A stretch of DNA of 64,000 bases from Chitinimonas arctica (GTDB taxonomy: Bacteria > Pseudomonadota > Gammaproteobacteria > Burkholderiales > Chitinimonadaceae), in NCBI RefSeq assembly GCF_007431345.1, contig NZ_CP041730.1, positions 3,906,001-3,970,000 of the forward strand, written 5' to 3'. The notes under the pieces are model-generated. The model was not told the DNA's origin, ran no database searches, and saw only the letters and a program-made list of their open reading frames with translations. Below are positions 1 to 8,170 of this stretch, one piece after another. How positions within the stretch are numbered: position 1 is the stretch's first letter; each line of letters begins with the position of its first letter. A program made the translations under genes and the position numbers.

Positions 1-486
1 GGCTTGGTATGGGGAGGCGGCAAGGTCGGCCTGATGGGTACCGTGGCCGATACGGTGCTGGCGGGCGGTGGCCATACCGTGGGGGTGATCCCCGGCTTCA
101 TGGTGGAAAAGGAACTGGCGCATACCGGTTCGTCCGAGCTGATCGAAGTCGATAGCATGCATACCCGCAAGGCCGTGATGGCGGAGCGTGCCGACGGCTT
201 TATCGCCTTGCCTGGCGGTTTCGGTACGCTGGACGAGTTGTTCGAGATCCTGACCTGGGGGCAATTGCATATCCACGGCAAGCCGGTGGGGCTATTGAAT
301 GTGGATGGGTATTTCGATTCCCTGCTTTCCTGGATCGATCATGCGGCCAAGGAAGGTTTCGTTCGGCCTAGCAATATGAATCTGTTCAAGGTTGCCGATA
401 CGCCTGCCGCGCTATTGGACGCCATGCGCGAGCACCGCGCACCGCAAGGTGACTGGACCACCAAGGTTACGATGGCCCAGAGCTGA
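1..486 (+). CDS. LOG-family (TIGR00730) nucleoside monophosphate phosphoribohydrolase, 5' end outside the window
   Basis: The reading frame is open from base 1, so the N-terminus lies upstream of the window. The visible 161 residues hold the second half of a LOG/lysine-decarboxylase-like Rossmann fold. Diagnostic are the GGGKVGLMG phosphate-binding stretch at the start and the PGGFGTLDE signature near residue 72, which carries the catalytic Glu of the family. Characterised members cleave the N-glycosidic bond of nucleoside 5'-monophosphates (cytokinin riboside 5'-monophosphate phosphoribohydrolase); the bacterial substrate is less certain. It ends at TGA 484-486 and converges on the udg gene with a hairpin between them. 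The family call is secure; the physiological substrate is not. Confidence 0.9.
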   Translation, partial: GLVWGGGKVGLMGTVADTVLAGGGHTVGVIPGFMVEKELAHTGSSELIEVDSMHTRKAVMAERADGFIALPGGFGTLDELFEILTWGQLHIHGKPVGLLNVDGYFDSLLSWIDHAAKEGFVRPSNMNLFKVADTPAALLDAMREHRAPQGDWTTKVTMAQS

Positions 487-498
487 TCGCCGGGAGTC

Positions 499-519
499 GC
501 TGCCAAGGCCCTTGGCAGC
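499..519. terminator. Hairpin between convergent LOG gene and udg
   Basis: A perfect 9-bp stem, GCTGCCAAG / CTTGGCAGC, with a 3-base loop sits 12 bp after the LOG stop codon and 20 bp from the udg stop. It is followed on the plus strand by a T-containing but not uninterrupted tract. Position between converging genes suggests a bidirectional terminator. Confidence 0.6.
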
Positions 520-538
520 GGGTTCTTGCAGTGTTTCC

Positions 539-1360
539 CTAAACGGCAGCCGCCAGCGTCTTTTTAGCCAACACCAAGTCCTGCCAGGCCTTGGACTTGT
601 CCGGCATATTGCGTAACAGATACGCAGGGTGGTAGCTCACGATGACCGGTATGCCCCGGTAGTCGTGGGTCTTGCCGCGCAGGCTGGCGATGGTGGCTTC
701 TCGGTTCAATAGCGATTGCACGGCGAAGCGGCCAACCGCGAAAATCACCTTGGGTTTGATCAATTCCACCTGCCGGTGCAGGAAGGGCGCACAAAGCGCG
801 ATTTCTTCCGGGGTGGGATTGCGGTTCTGTGGTGGGCGGCATTTCAGCGTATTGAGGATAAATACATTTTCTTTGCGATTGCGATCCACCGCCTCCAGCA
901 TGCTATCGAGCAGTCGGCCGGCCTGGCCGACGAAGGGCTCGCCCTGTCTATCCTCTTCGGCACCCGGCGCTTCGCCTACGACCAGCCAGTCGGCGCCGGG
1001 ATTACCCACGCCAAACACGGTGCGGTTGCGGCTTTGACATAGGCCACAGGCGGTGCAGCTGGCGACGCCAGCTTGCAGCGCCTGCCAGTCCATCGCCGCA
1101 ATGGCAGCGGCACGGGCGTTATTTTCCGGCGCGACCAACGCAGGCTGGACCGGTTCCGCCGCGACAGGGGGGGGGGGCGCCGGATGCGCTTTGACAAGCG
1201 GAGCCGGGCGCGCGGCAGGTGTAGGGGCAATCGCCAGGATGGGTTCGGCCAGCGTCTCCGAGGCTGTTTCCGCCTGCCTCTCGGCCAGCAGTTCGCGCCG
1301 GGTCCAGAGCGGCAGCAGGCCGAGTTCGTCCAGGATCAGTTCGCGTCGCGCATCGCTCAT
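539..1360 (-). CDS. Type 4-like uracil-DNA glycosylase with Fe-S cluster
   Basis: A 273-residue uracil-DNA glycosylase of the family 4/5 Fe-S type, which removes uracil from DNA in base excision repair. Visible are the cluster cysteines CTACGLC near residue 102, the uracil-binding GEAPGAEED motif with FVGQAGRLLD, a further cluster region LKCRPPQNRNPTPEE, and the SYHPAYLLR motif near the C-terminus. The first 90 residues are an Ala/Pro-rich linker after a conserved N-terminal segment (RRELILDELGLLPLW). That linker contains an uninterrupted run of 11 C (coding strand; bases 1167-1177) encoding Pro-Pro-Pro-Pro, upstream of the whole catalytic domain. Its start codon overlaps the rimI stop by 4 bp, so the two are translationally coupled. 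Confidence 0.93.
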   Translation of the reverse strand: MSDARRELILDELGLLPLWTRRELLAERQAETASETLAEPILAIAPTPAARPAPLVKAHPAPPPPVAAEPVQPALVAPENNARAAAIAAMDWQALQAGVASCTACGLCQSRNRTVFGVGNPGADWLVVGEAPGAEEDRQGEPFVGQAGRLLDSMLEAVDRNRKENVFILNTLKCRPPQNRNPTPEEIALCAPFLHRQVELIKPKVIFAVGRFAVQSLLNREATIASLRGKTHDYRGIPVIVSYHPAYLLRNMPDKSKAWQDLVLAKKTLAAAV

Positions 1361-1827
1361 CGTCCACCCTCATCCAGTATCAAAGCCATCAGCACCGCGT
1401 CCTCGCGGCCATCGGCCGCGCGATAGTAACCCTTGCGCAGGCCGTTTTCGATAAAGCCCAGCCGCTTGTATAGCGAGCGGGCGGCCTGATTGCCTTTGCG
1501 CACTTCCAATATCATCACTGCCGCGCCTTCTTCGCAGGCTTGTTCCACGATCACGCCCAGCATCAGCCGGGCCAGGCCTCGGCGCTGGTGGTCCGGCCGG
1601 ACTCCCAGGGTCAGCAAGGAGATCTCGTCCAGCACCTGGCTGGTGACCGCGAAGCCGATCACTTCGCCATCCAGCTCGGCCACCCAGCCACGATGCCCCT
1701 CGGCATAGGACTGGATAAATTGCAGCGAGGTCCAGGGAAAGGACTGCAAGGTCGCCTCGATCTGGGCCATGGCGGGCAGATCGGCTTCGCGGACGGGGCG
1801 GATTTCGGGCTTGAAAGGGGCGCTCAC
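1357..1827 (-). CDS. rimI: Ribosomal protein S18-alanine N-acetyltransferase
   Basis: A 156-residue GNAT acetyltransferase. The acetyl-CoA loop QRRGLARLML is followed by EVRKGNQAARSLYKRLGF and GLRKGYY, the classical RimI C-terminal signature. RimI acetylates the N-terminal Ala of ribosomal protein S18. It is transcribed together with the uracil-DNA glycosylase (4-bp overlap). In many proteobacteria tsaB directly precedes rimI; here both lie on the minus strand but a small plus-strand gene sits between them. Confidence 0.9.
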   Translation of the reverse strand: MSAPFKPEIRPVREADLPAMAQIEATLQSFPWTSLQFIQSYAEGHRGWVAELDGEVIGFAVTSQVLDEISLLTLGVRPDHQRRGLARLMLGVIVEQACEEGAAVMILEVRKGNQAARSLYKRLGFIENGLRKGYYRAADGREDAVLMALILDEGGR

Positions 1828-1885
1828 GGGGTCTTCGTCAAAAATAACAGGGTAGGGGGCAAAAAATAAGCGCTCGGCATATCAG

Positions 1886-1915
1886 TTGGAACGCATAATC
1901 CGGGCAAATTATAAT
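1886..1915 (+). promoter_or_regulatory. Probable sigma-70 promoter for the 111-aa gene
   Basis: TTGGAA (1886-1891) and a perfect TATAAT (1910-1915) are separated by 18 bp. They lie 22 bp upstream of the ATG of the small plus-strand gene, in the divergent gap after rimI. This is the best-looking sigma-70 promoter I noticed in the window. Confidence 0.6.
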
Positions 1916-1937
1916 CTTCGCCTTACTTGGTACAGCC

Positions 1938-2273
1938 ATGTTCAATAGTTCGTCGCGCCTTGCCGTGGTCATCAATCTCGATTATCTCAGCCTGCCCTAC
2001 GATGTTTGCCGCCTGTTGTGGGTGGTGGTGGAAAAAGCCATGGTCGAAGCCGGTTTCGTCCTGGATGGCCGGGTCTTCGTGGCGCATAACGATCCGGCAG
2101 CGGCGGAACGTGCCCGCCTCGTCCTGAAAACACTTGAGCCGACCTTCGAATCGCTGGGACTTAGCCAATTCGAAGCGGTGCGCGATTTCTACTGCTTTGA
2201 TCTGGGCACCCGGGTCGATCTGCATATGCTCGATGCCGCCGAAGTCGTGGAACTGATAGAGATCGCAGCTTAG
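1938..2273 (+). CDS. Small uncharacterised protein, 111 aa
   Basis: A complete 111-residue frame with a strong upstream promoter and codon use like the neighbours. It is acidic, contains a single Cys pair (C24, C68 region) and hydrophobic segments typical of a small globular alpha/beta protein (VVINLDYLSLPYDVC, VDLHMLDAAEVVELIEI). There is no signal peptide or membrane helix. I do not recognise the family. It sits alone on the plus strand between rimI and tsaB and converges on tsaB, with the two stop codons nearly touching. No function can be assigned. Confidence 0.75.
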   Translation: MFNSSSRLAVVINLDYLSLPYDVCRLLWVVVEKAMVEAGFVLDGRVFVAHNDPAAAERARLVLKTLEPTFESLGLSQFEAVRDFYCFDLGTRVDLHMLDAAEVVELIEIAA

Positions 2274-2275
2274 CC

Positions 2276-2956
2276 TCAGCTTTTTACGCGTTCGCTGGTC
2301 TTCAAGGCCACCTTATTGCGGATGTAGAGCAGCTCCAGCTGTTCGGCGGCGATGGCGCGCCCTGCGGCGAACTCCACTGCCGCCAGTTTCATCACCCCGC
2401 GCGCATGGGGGAAACATTCAGCCCGCACCGCCTGCAATTGCGAACCGTAGCGTTCCGTCAGCGCGGCGGGCTGTGCCGTGAAGCCGCTACCCAATCCCAG
2501 CCATTCTCCAGCCGGGAGGTCGGGTAAGGCCTGCGGTCCGCATACCACGGTGGACAGCACTTCCCGCCAGCCATCTTCCTGCTTCTCGAACCCGGCCAGA
2601 TAGAGTTCGCCCATCCGCGCGTCCAAAACCGCCAATACCCGTTCCGCCCCGCTGTCGGCCGCCATGGCCGCCAAGGTGTTGACGCCGACGGTGGGGATAT
2701 CCAGGCCGAAAGCCAAACCCTGCACAATGCCGCAGCCTATGCGCAGGCCGGTGAACGAACCGGGTCCCACGCTCAGGGCAAGGCCGTCCAGGTCCTTGAA
2801 GCTGGCGCCGGCTTCGGCCAGCAGCGCCTGCATCATCGGCAGGCCCATCTCGGCATGCTTTTGCTGTGCGTGCCAATCGCGCGACAGCGTTTCGCCCTGG
2901 TATTGCAGGCAGAGCGACAGGTATTCGGTGGAGGTGTCGAGGGCGAGAAGATTCAT
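2276..2956 (-). CDS. tsaB: tRNA threonylcarbamoyladenosine biosynthesis protein TsaB
   Basis: A 226-residue protein when started at the ATG at 2956 (MNLLALDTSTEYLSL), the normal start and length of TsaB; a frame extension further upstream has no family support. LALDTSTE and SVGPGSFTGLRIG are the ASKHA-fold motifs of the YeaZ/TsaB family. TsaB is the scaffold that dimerises with TsaD in the complex making N6-threonylcarbamoyl-adenosine at position 37 of ANN-decoding tRNAs. The C-terminal part (ELLYIRNKVALKTS) is also typical of the family. Confidence 0.92.
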   Translation of the reverse strand: MNLLALDTSTEYLSLCLQYQGETLSRDWHAQQKHAEMGLPMMQALLAEAGASFKDLDGLALSVGPGSFTGLRIGCGIVQGLAFGLDIPTVGVNTLAAMAADSGAERVLAVLDARMGELYLAGFEKQEDGWREVLSTVVCGPQALPDLPAGEWLGLGSGFTAQPAALTERYGSQLQAVRAECFPHARGVMKLAAVEFAAGRAIAAEQLELLYIRNKVALKTSERVKS

Positions 2957-3166
2957 GGTGGCGAAATTTGAACGATCAGCGATTCTAGCATGCCCATGCG
3001 GCGCGCCTCGGGGCTTGCCGGCAGGCAAGGCGATGGGGTGTTCCAACGATGTGCAATAAATTTGAATGATATTGCTAAATTTTTCCGCTATCTCTGCGAG
3101 GTGCCTTGCTGAAGAATGGCAAATGTAAACACAGTCAATGTTCAGGATTACTGAAAGGAACCCATC

Positions 3167-4027
3167 ATGACTACCTCGCTTACCACCCCTCGTGAGGTCG
3201 AACGCCTGGTCAAGGGCATGCCCACTTCGGATGGCGCCGGCGTCAAGCTGCTGCGTGTGCTGACCCAGGATCTACAAGTCCGTCTCGATCCTTTCCTGAT
3301 GCTGGATTACTTCCATACCGATAATCCGCAGGACTACCTGGCCGGATTTCCGGAGCATCCGCATCGGGGTTTCGAAACGGTCACCTATATGTTGGACGGC
3401 CGTATGCGCCATCGCGACAATACCGGCAATGAAGGGGTGTTGTCCGCCGGCGGCGTGCAGTGGATGACGGCCGGGCGGGGCATTGTGCACGCCGAGATGC
3501 CGGAGCAGGTGGATGGCCTGATGCAGGGCTTTCAACTGTGGCTGAATCTGCCCGCCGATCGCAAGATGGTCGCACCTGCCTATCGCGATATCGCCGCGGC
3601 CGAGATTCCCGTGCTACGGACCGGGCAAGGCGTGACCGTCAAGGTGATCGCCGGCGAGGCCTTGGGCCAGGCCGGTGCGATGCAGGTCGCCGATACCGAG
3701 CCGCTCTACCTGGATCTGCAGCTGCCGGCGGGTACGACGTTCGAACATCCGCTGGACGAGGGCTTCAACAGTTTTGCCTATGTTTATGAGGGCAGCGCCC
3801 TGTTGGGCGAGCGTGGCCAGCGTGTCGCGGCCGGGCAGATGGCGATATTGGAAACCCGGCCGGGGCGTGACGGCGTGCGCATCGCCGCCGGCGATGTGGC
3901 CGCCCGCGTGCTGTTGATTGGTGGCCGGCCATTGCGCGAACCCATCGCACAATGGGGTCCATTCGTGATGAATAGCCGCGAAGAAGTCATGCAAGCGGTG
4001 CAGGATTTTCAAACGGGTAACTTTTAG
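3167..4027 (+). CDS. Pirin family protein (copy 1)
   Basis: A 286-residue bicupin of the pirin family. The N-terminal cupin shows the metal-site pattern FPEHPHRGFETVTYMLDG followed by VQWMTAGRGIVHAEMPE, supplying the usual His and Glu ligands. The C-terminal half is the second cupin (PLREPIAQWGPFVMNSREEV). Bacterial pirins are variously quercetin dioxygenases or metabolic regulators, so the role here is open. A ribosome-binding site AAAGGAA sits 7 bp before the ATG. A second, clearly paralogous pirin follows 245 bp downstream on the same strand, separated by a hairpin-rich repeat element. Confidence 0.93.
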   Translation: MTTSLTTPREVERLVKGMPTSDGAGVKLLRVLTQDLQVRLDPFLMLDYFHTDNPQDYLAGFPEHPHRGFETVTYMLDGRMRHRDNTGNEGVLSAGGVQWMTAGRGIVHAEMPEQVDGLMQGFQLWLNLPADRKMVAPAYRDIAAAEIPVLRTGQGVTVKVIAGEALGQAGAMQVADTEPLYLDLQLPAGTTFEHPLDEGFNSFAYVYEGSALLGERGQRVAAGQMAILETRPGRDGVRIAAGDVAARVLLIGGRPLREPIAQWGPFVMNSREEVMQAVQDFQTGNF

Positions 4028-4030
4028 ACA

Positions 4031-4185
4031 AGGAAACACTGATTTAATGCGCTAACGAGCGAAGGGTGCGTGGTTGTTAGCGCTTTAGCGCTTACAACCA
4101 CGGCCTCCTCCTTGCGAGGACGAGGCTCCCTCGCGGCGGCGAGGGCAGGGGGAGTGGGATAAAACAGCGAGGAAACGTTGATTTA
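4031..4185. repeat. Hairpin-rich element bounded by a 16-bp imperfect direct repeat (MITE/REP-like)
   Basis: Two copies of AGGAAACRYTGATTTA (4031-4046 and 4170-4185, 14 of 16 bases identical) flank about 120 bp holding two hairpins. The first, 4070-4101, has arms GTGGTTGT/ACAACCAC continuing into AGCGCT/AGCGCT with one T-T mismatch. The second, 4128-4145, is CCCTCG/CGAGGG. No coding potential is seen. It lies in the 245-bp gap between the two pirin genes. Whether it is a mobile miniature element or transcript structure cannot be decided without other copies. Confidence 0.5.
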
Positions 4186-4272
4186 TCACGATCCGTGAAC
4201 ACCCGGCTCTGCCGGGTGGTGAGCTGCAGTTTGAGAGCGCGCAATATTTCAGCATGTCCACAAGGAAGCACC

Positions 4273-5142
4273 ATGTCCACCATCCAGCATCTGCTCAAGC
4301 CGCACGAACGCGACCTGGGCGGGTTCACGGTCAAGCGTCTGCTGCCCTCGCTGCCCAAGCAGGCGGTCGGCCCCTTTATCTTCTTCGACCATATGGGGCC
4401 GGCCGTACAGGCGCCGGGGGAGGGAATGGATGTGCGGCCGCATCCGCATATCGGCTTGGCGACGGTAACCTATCTGTACGAGGGAGAAATCCTCCATCGC
4501 GATAGCCTGGGCAGTATCCAGGCGATACGGCCCGGCGACGTGAACTGGATGACCGCCGGCCATGGCATCGTCCACTCCGAGCGTACGCCGCCGGCCGCGC
4601 GCGACAGCGGCCAGACCTTGCACGGTTTGCAGACCTGGTTCGCCTTGCCGCGCGAATACGAACTGACCGAGCCGGCCTTCTTCCACCATTCGGCCGACAG
4701 CCTTCCGCTCCTCGAGTGGCCTGGCTTGCGTCTGCGGGTGGTACTGGGGAGTGCCTATGGCCAGCGTTCGCCGGTGCAGACCTTTGGCGATACCTTGTAT
4801 GTGGCGGGCGAGCTGGATGCCGGCGCCGTCTTCGAGATTCCCGCCGACCACGCCGAGCGAGGCGTCTACCTGGCGCGCGGCGCCATCGAGATCGACGGCG
4901 AGGCTGTCATGCCAGGTCAGTTGGCGGTGTTGCAGCCGGGCGTCAATGCCACGGTGACGGCGCAAGCCGAAAGCCGGCTGATGGTGCTGGGTGGCGAGCC
5001 GCTCGATGGTCCGCGCTATATCTGGTGGAATTTTGTCGCTTCCAGCAAGGAGCGCATCGAAGAAGCCAAGCTGCGCTGGAAATCGGGCGGCTTCCCGCAG
5101 GTGCCGGGCGAGACCGAGTTCATTCCCCTGCCGGAAAAATAA
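4273..5142 (+). CDS. Pirin family protein (copy 2)
   Basis: Started at ATG 4273, which has AAGGAAGC just upstream and gives the normal pirin N-terminus (MSTIQHLLKPHERDLGGF); an in-frame ATG 78 bp earlier has no family support. The product is 289 residues. VRPHPHIGLATVTYLYEG and VNWMTAGHGIVHSE are the N-terminal cupin metal motifs; the second cupin ends in PRYIWWNFVASSKERIE. It differs substantially from the upstream pirin, so this is an old paralogy or separate acquisition rather than a recent duplication. A strong terminator follows 25 bp after the stop. Confidence 0.93.
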   Translation: MSTIQHLLKPHERDLGGFTVKRLLPSLPKQAVGPFIFFDHMGPAVQAPGEGMDVRPHPHIGLATVTYLYEGEILHRDSLGSIQAIRPGDVNWMTAGHGIVHSERTPPAARDSGQTLHGLQTWFALPREYELTEPAFFHHSADSLPLLEWPGLRLRVVLGSAYGQRSPVQTFGDTLYVAGELDAGAVFEIPADHAERGVYLARGAIEIDGEAVMPGQLAVLQPGVNATVTAQAESRLMVLGGEPLDGPRYIWWNFVASSKERIEEAKLRWKSGGFPQVPGETEFIPLPEK

Positions 5143-5166
5143 CGCTCCCCGTACGCGCGCCATGCC

Positions 5167-5208
5167 AACCCCACCCGCCGAGTTCGCTGTCGGCCGGTGG
5201 GGTTTTTT
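5167..5208 (+). terminator. Rho-independent terminator after pirin copy 2
   Basis: Arms AACCCCACC (5167-5175) and GGTGGGGTT (5196-5204), with inner CCGA/TCGG pairing, are followed directly by TTTT. It is a canonical intrinsic terminator 25 bp past the stop codon. Confidence 0.88.
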
Positions 5209-5404
5209 ACGCCTGATCAAAAATAGGACAGCTGTGCCATAGACCAGTTATCGCGGCTTCGCTAGTAAGGATTTATGCAATACACATATTTTCCCGCTTG
5301 CGTAGGGTGACGGCTCCGTAGTGATTATGACAGTGGTATCTATCAGGCTTCGTTGATAAATGCCGAGTGACTACGCCTAATCGCCTGAAAACAAAGAGGA
5401 AACA

Positions 5405-6661
5405 ATGTCTACTCAATCGTATACCGTGACCGCAGCACTGTTGGCCAGCCTCTATCTCAGCCTGCCCGCCGCAGCCGCGCCCGCTGCCGTGGCCGACGAA
5501 GCCTTGAAACGCGCGGCCACCAGCGCCCTGCTTGGTAATATTGCCACGCTGGCCCCCGGTGCTGCCCCGACCGACACCTTTGTCGAAATCAGCAAGAGCA
5601 ATGCGGCCCGCAACTGGGTGATGGGCTCGGTGACCCAGATCCTGGGCGCCAATCGTGAGGACGTTCCCGTTACCCGCTTGTTTATCGCCCGCCAGAACGG
5701 CAAGAGCTGGACATTGGCCCTGCAAGGCAGCGAAGCCTTTTTCAGCATGCTGGACAGCGCGCCGGACGCGGTACTGAGCAGCGCGGAAAAGAGTGCCTTC
5801 CGTAGCCAGCGCAAGACCGCCGGCACGGCCAGCAAGTCACTGTCCGATCCCGGGATGGCCCAGGCCAATGCGGTTACCGGCGATACCGGCCTGAGCCTGC
5901 CGTGGGCCGAGGGCGTCGCCTGGTATATGGGCGGCGGCGCACACGGCGACAGCGGTACCAGCCGTCCATTCGATTCGCTGGATTTCTCGGGCGGCGACGG
6001 CCAGGTGCTGGCGCCGCGCGATGGCCGCATCTACAAGAGCTGTGTGCGTAATAGCAGCGCCATCGTGCAACTGGTGCACGACAACGGCTACACCACGCGC
6101 TACTACCACATGGTCAATCTGCCCAACCTGACGGACGGCACGCTGGTGCGCAAGGGTGCCTATCTGGGCCAAATGGGTATGGGCCTGCCTTGCGGCGGTT
6201 CCACCACCGGCCCGCATGTGCATTTCTCGCTTAGCTACAACGGCCAGGCCATGCCGGTAAACGGCAAGACCCTGGGTGGCTGGCAATTCTTCGAAACCGG
6301 GACCGCCTATCAAGGCTATGCCATGCGCAATGGCCGCCGCGTCAACCAGGGCGGCTCGCTGATCAATTACGGTTCCGGCACCACCACCCCGCCGCAAACC
6401 GGCAAGACCGTGACGGTGAAGACGCCAGAAGCCAATCGCTTGGCTAACCTGCGCAGCGCGCCCAAGCTGAGTGCCAGCATCCTGGGCACCGCCCGCAACG
6501 GTGACCGTATCCAGATCGTTTGCCATGCCTACGGCGACTGGGTGGATGGCACCTGGGGTCGCACGCAGCTGTGGAATCGCCTGGCCGCCGGCAGCTGGAT
6601 CAGCGACGGCTTGGTCGATACCGGCAGCAACCAGCCCATCGTACCGCTCTGCTCGAACTAA
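5405..6661 (+). CDS. Secreted LasA-like M23 endopeptidase with C-terminal SH3-like domain
   Basis: A 418-residue exported protein with a cleavable-looking signal peptide (hydrophobic core about residues 8-25, AAAAPA cleavage region). A propeptide of roughly 130 residues precedes the M23 zinc-peptidase domain. HGDSGTSRPFDSLD (His about 180, Asp about 192) and GPHVHFSL (His 271 and 273) supply the zinc ligands, and TTRYYHMVNL is the general LasA signature. LasA-type enzymes cut glycine-rich cross-bridges and lyse other bacteria. The last 80 residues (VKTPEANRLANLRSAPKLSA, then IQIVCHAYGDWV) form a bacterial SH3-like domain often used for cell-wall binding. AGAGGAAAC precedes the ATG. It is likely a bacteriolytic exoenzyme; the target is not deducible. 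Confidence 0.9.
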   Translation: MSTQSYTVTAALLASLYLSLPAAAAPAAVADEALKRAATSALLGNIATLAPGAAPTDTFVEISKSNAARNWVMGSVTQILGANREDVPVTRLFIARQNGKSWTLALQGSEAFFSMLDSAPDAVLSSAEKSAFRSQRKTAGTASKSLSDPGMAQANAVTGDTGLSLPWAEGVAWYMGGGAHGDSGTSRPFDSLDFSGGDGQVLAPRDGRIYKSCVRNSSAIVQLVHDNGYTTRYYHMVNLPNLTDGTLVRKGAYLGQMGMGLPCGGSTTGPHVHFSLSYNGQAMPVNGKTLGGWQFFETGTAYQGYAMRNGRRVNQGGSLINYGSGTTTPPQTGKTVTVKTPEANRLANLRSAPKLSASILGTARNGDRIQIVCHAYGDWVDGTWGRTQLWNRLAAGSWISDGLVDTGSNQPIVPLCSN

Positions 6662-6667
6662 GACCCA

Positions 6668-6699
6668 CGGGCTCCGCTCGCTCAGGCGCGTGGAGCCCG
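6668..6699. terminator. Hairpin between convergent M23 peptidase and radical SAM genes
   Basis: Arms CGGGCTCC (6668-6675) and GGAGCCCG (6692-6699) lie 6 bp after the peptidase stop and just before the stop of the minus-strand radical SAM gene. There is no clean T-tract, so the terminator function is inferred from position. Confidence 0.45.
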
Positions 6700-6703
6700 C
6701 TGT

Positions 6704-8170
6704 TCAATGCGCCAGATGCGCGGCCTGCCGGGGTGGCAGCGGTGACGCGGGGCGGCTCGTCCCCTTGGGCGCTGCCGATTTGCCGGCAGCGTCACCGGCT
6801 ACGGTCAGGCCGCGCGTCTCCAGCCAATCGGCAAGCAGGCGGGCGAGACGATCCAGTGCAATGCGGTGGGTAGCGTCGGTCCGGGCATAGAGCCAGTCCG
6901 ACAGGGCCATGAATTGGTCGAAAGGTGCATCGCCCAGCAAGGTGGGCAGGAGGGGCGCGAATCGACCGGAATTGGCCACGAGGTCCCAATAGCGGGCAAA
7001 GCGGACCAGCCTTTGCATGGTGGCAAAGTCGATCCGGTCGGTGGCCAGGATGCTATAGGGCGGATAGGGATCGAAAAGCAGGCCGTAAGGTTCGGTGTGG
7101 CGAATGATGGGCGTGCCGCGCAAGCGCTTGAGGATGCCGAATTGGATCTCGTGCGGGCCCAGGGCGACCAACTGGTCGAAGCCGCGGGCGAAGCTGGCCA
7201 TATCTTCGCCCGGCAGTCCTGCGATCAGGTCCACATGCAGATGGGCGTGCGAATGATGACGTAGCCAATGGATATTGGCCGCAGCCTTGGCGTTGTCCTG
7301 TTTGCGGCTGACGAGGGCCTGCACATCGGGGTTGAAGGTCTGTATGCCGATTTCGAATTGCAGCGCACCAGGCGGGAAGCGGGCGATGGTGTCCTTCAGG
7401 GCCTCGGGCAGATGATCGGGCACCAGCTCGAAATGCGCGAATACCGGGTCGTCCGGGCGGAGCGCAATCTTGTCGAGGAAGAACTGCATGATCTTCAAGC
7501 TGGTCTTGATATTCAGATTGAAGGTGCGGTCGACGAATTTGAACACGCGGGCGCCGCGGGCATACAGCCCGTCCATCTCGGCCAGGAAGGCATCCAGCTC
7601 GAAGGGCCAGGCGGTCTTGTCCAGGGCGGACAGGCAGAACTCGCACTTGAACGGGCAGCCGCGCGAAGCTTCCACATAGAGCGTGCGCTGGGCGATATCC
7701 ATGTCGCTGTAAAGCGAATAAGGCAAGACCAGGTCCCGCAGCGGCGGCTGGATGCCGGCGTGTATCTTCATCAGGGGGCGCGGCCCATGCAGGATCTGCC
7801 GGCACAGCTGCGGCAGGCTGACCTCGCCCCAGCCTGTGATCAGATAGTCGGCCATCTGCACGATGGCTTGCTCGGCCGATTCGTACGACACTTCCGGCCC
7901 GCCGAGAATGATCTTGATATCCGGCGCCAGCCGTTTGAGCAGCGCGACCACCCGGGTGGTTTCTTCCACATTCCATATATATACGCCGAAGCCGATGATG
8001 CGCGGCTGCAGCGCAAGCAGCTGCTCGACGATGGTGCTGGTCCGGGCGCCGATCACGAATTCCGCAATCCGGGTCTGCGCCCGTAGTTCGGCCATATTGG
8101 CCAGCAGGTAGCGTAAACCCAGCGAAGCGTGGCTGTAGCGGGCATTCAAGGTGGAGAGGACGATGGACAT
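6704..8170 (-). CDS. B12-binding-domain radical SAM protein
   Basis: A 488-residue protein starting MSIVLSTLNARYSHASLGLRY, the typical beginning of this uncharacterised B12-binding radical SAM group with a C-terminal DUF4080-like region. The N-terminal 140 residues form a cobalamin-binding-type Rossmann domain (IIGFGVYIWNVEETTRVV, ILGGPEVSY). The radical SAM cysteines are CPFKCEFC (CxxxCxxC) near residue 168. The C-terminal third has the RLRGTPIIRHT and LLFDPYPPYSIL segments of the group. The reaction is unknown. The neighbouring peptidase converges on it, and the divergent permease shares its upstream region. Confidence 0.88.
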   Translation of the reverse strand: MSIVLSTLNARYSHASLGLRYLLANMAELRAQTRIAEFVIGARTSTIVEQLLALQPRIIGFGVYIWNVEETTRVVALLKRLAPDIKIILGGPEVSYESAEQAIVQMADYLITGWGEVSLPQLCRQILHGPRPLMKIHAGIQPPLRDLVLPYSLYSDMDIAQRTLYVEASRGCPFKCEFCLSALDKTAWPFELDAFLAEMDGLYARGARVFKFVDRTFNLNIKTSLKIMQFFLDKIALRPDDPVFAHFELVPDHLPEALKDTIARFPPGALQFEIGIQTFNPDVQALVSRKQDNAKAAANIHWLRHHSHAHLHVDLIAGLPGEDMASFARGFDQLVALGPHEIQFGILKRLRGTPIIRHTEPYGLLFDPYPPYSILATDRIDFATMQRLVRFARYWDLVANSGRFAPLLPTLLGDAPFDQFMALSDWLYARTDATHRIALDRLARLLADWLETRGLTVAGDAAGKSAAPKGTSRPASPLPPRQAAHLAH

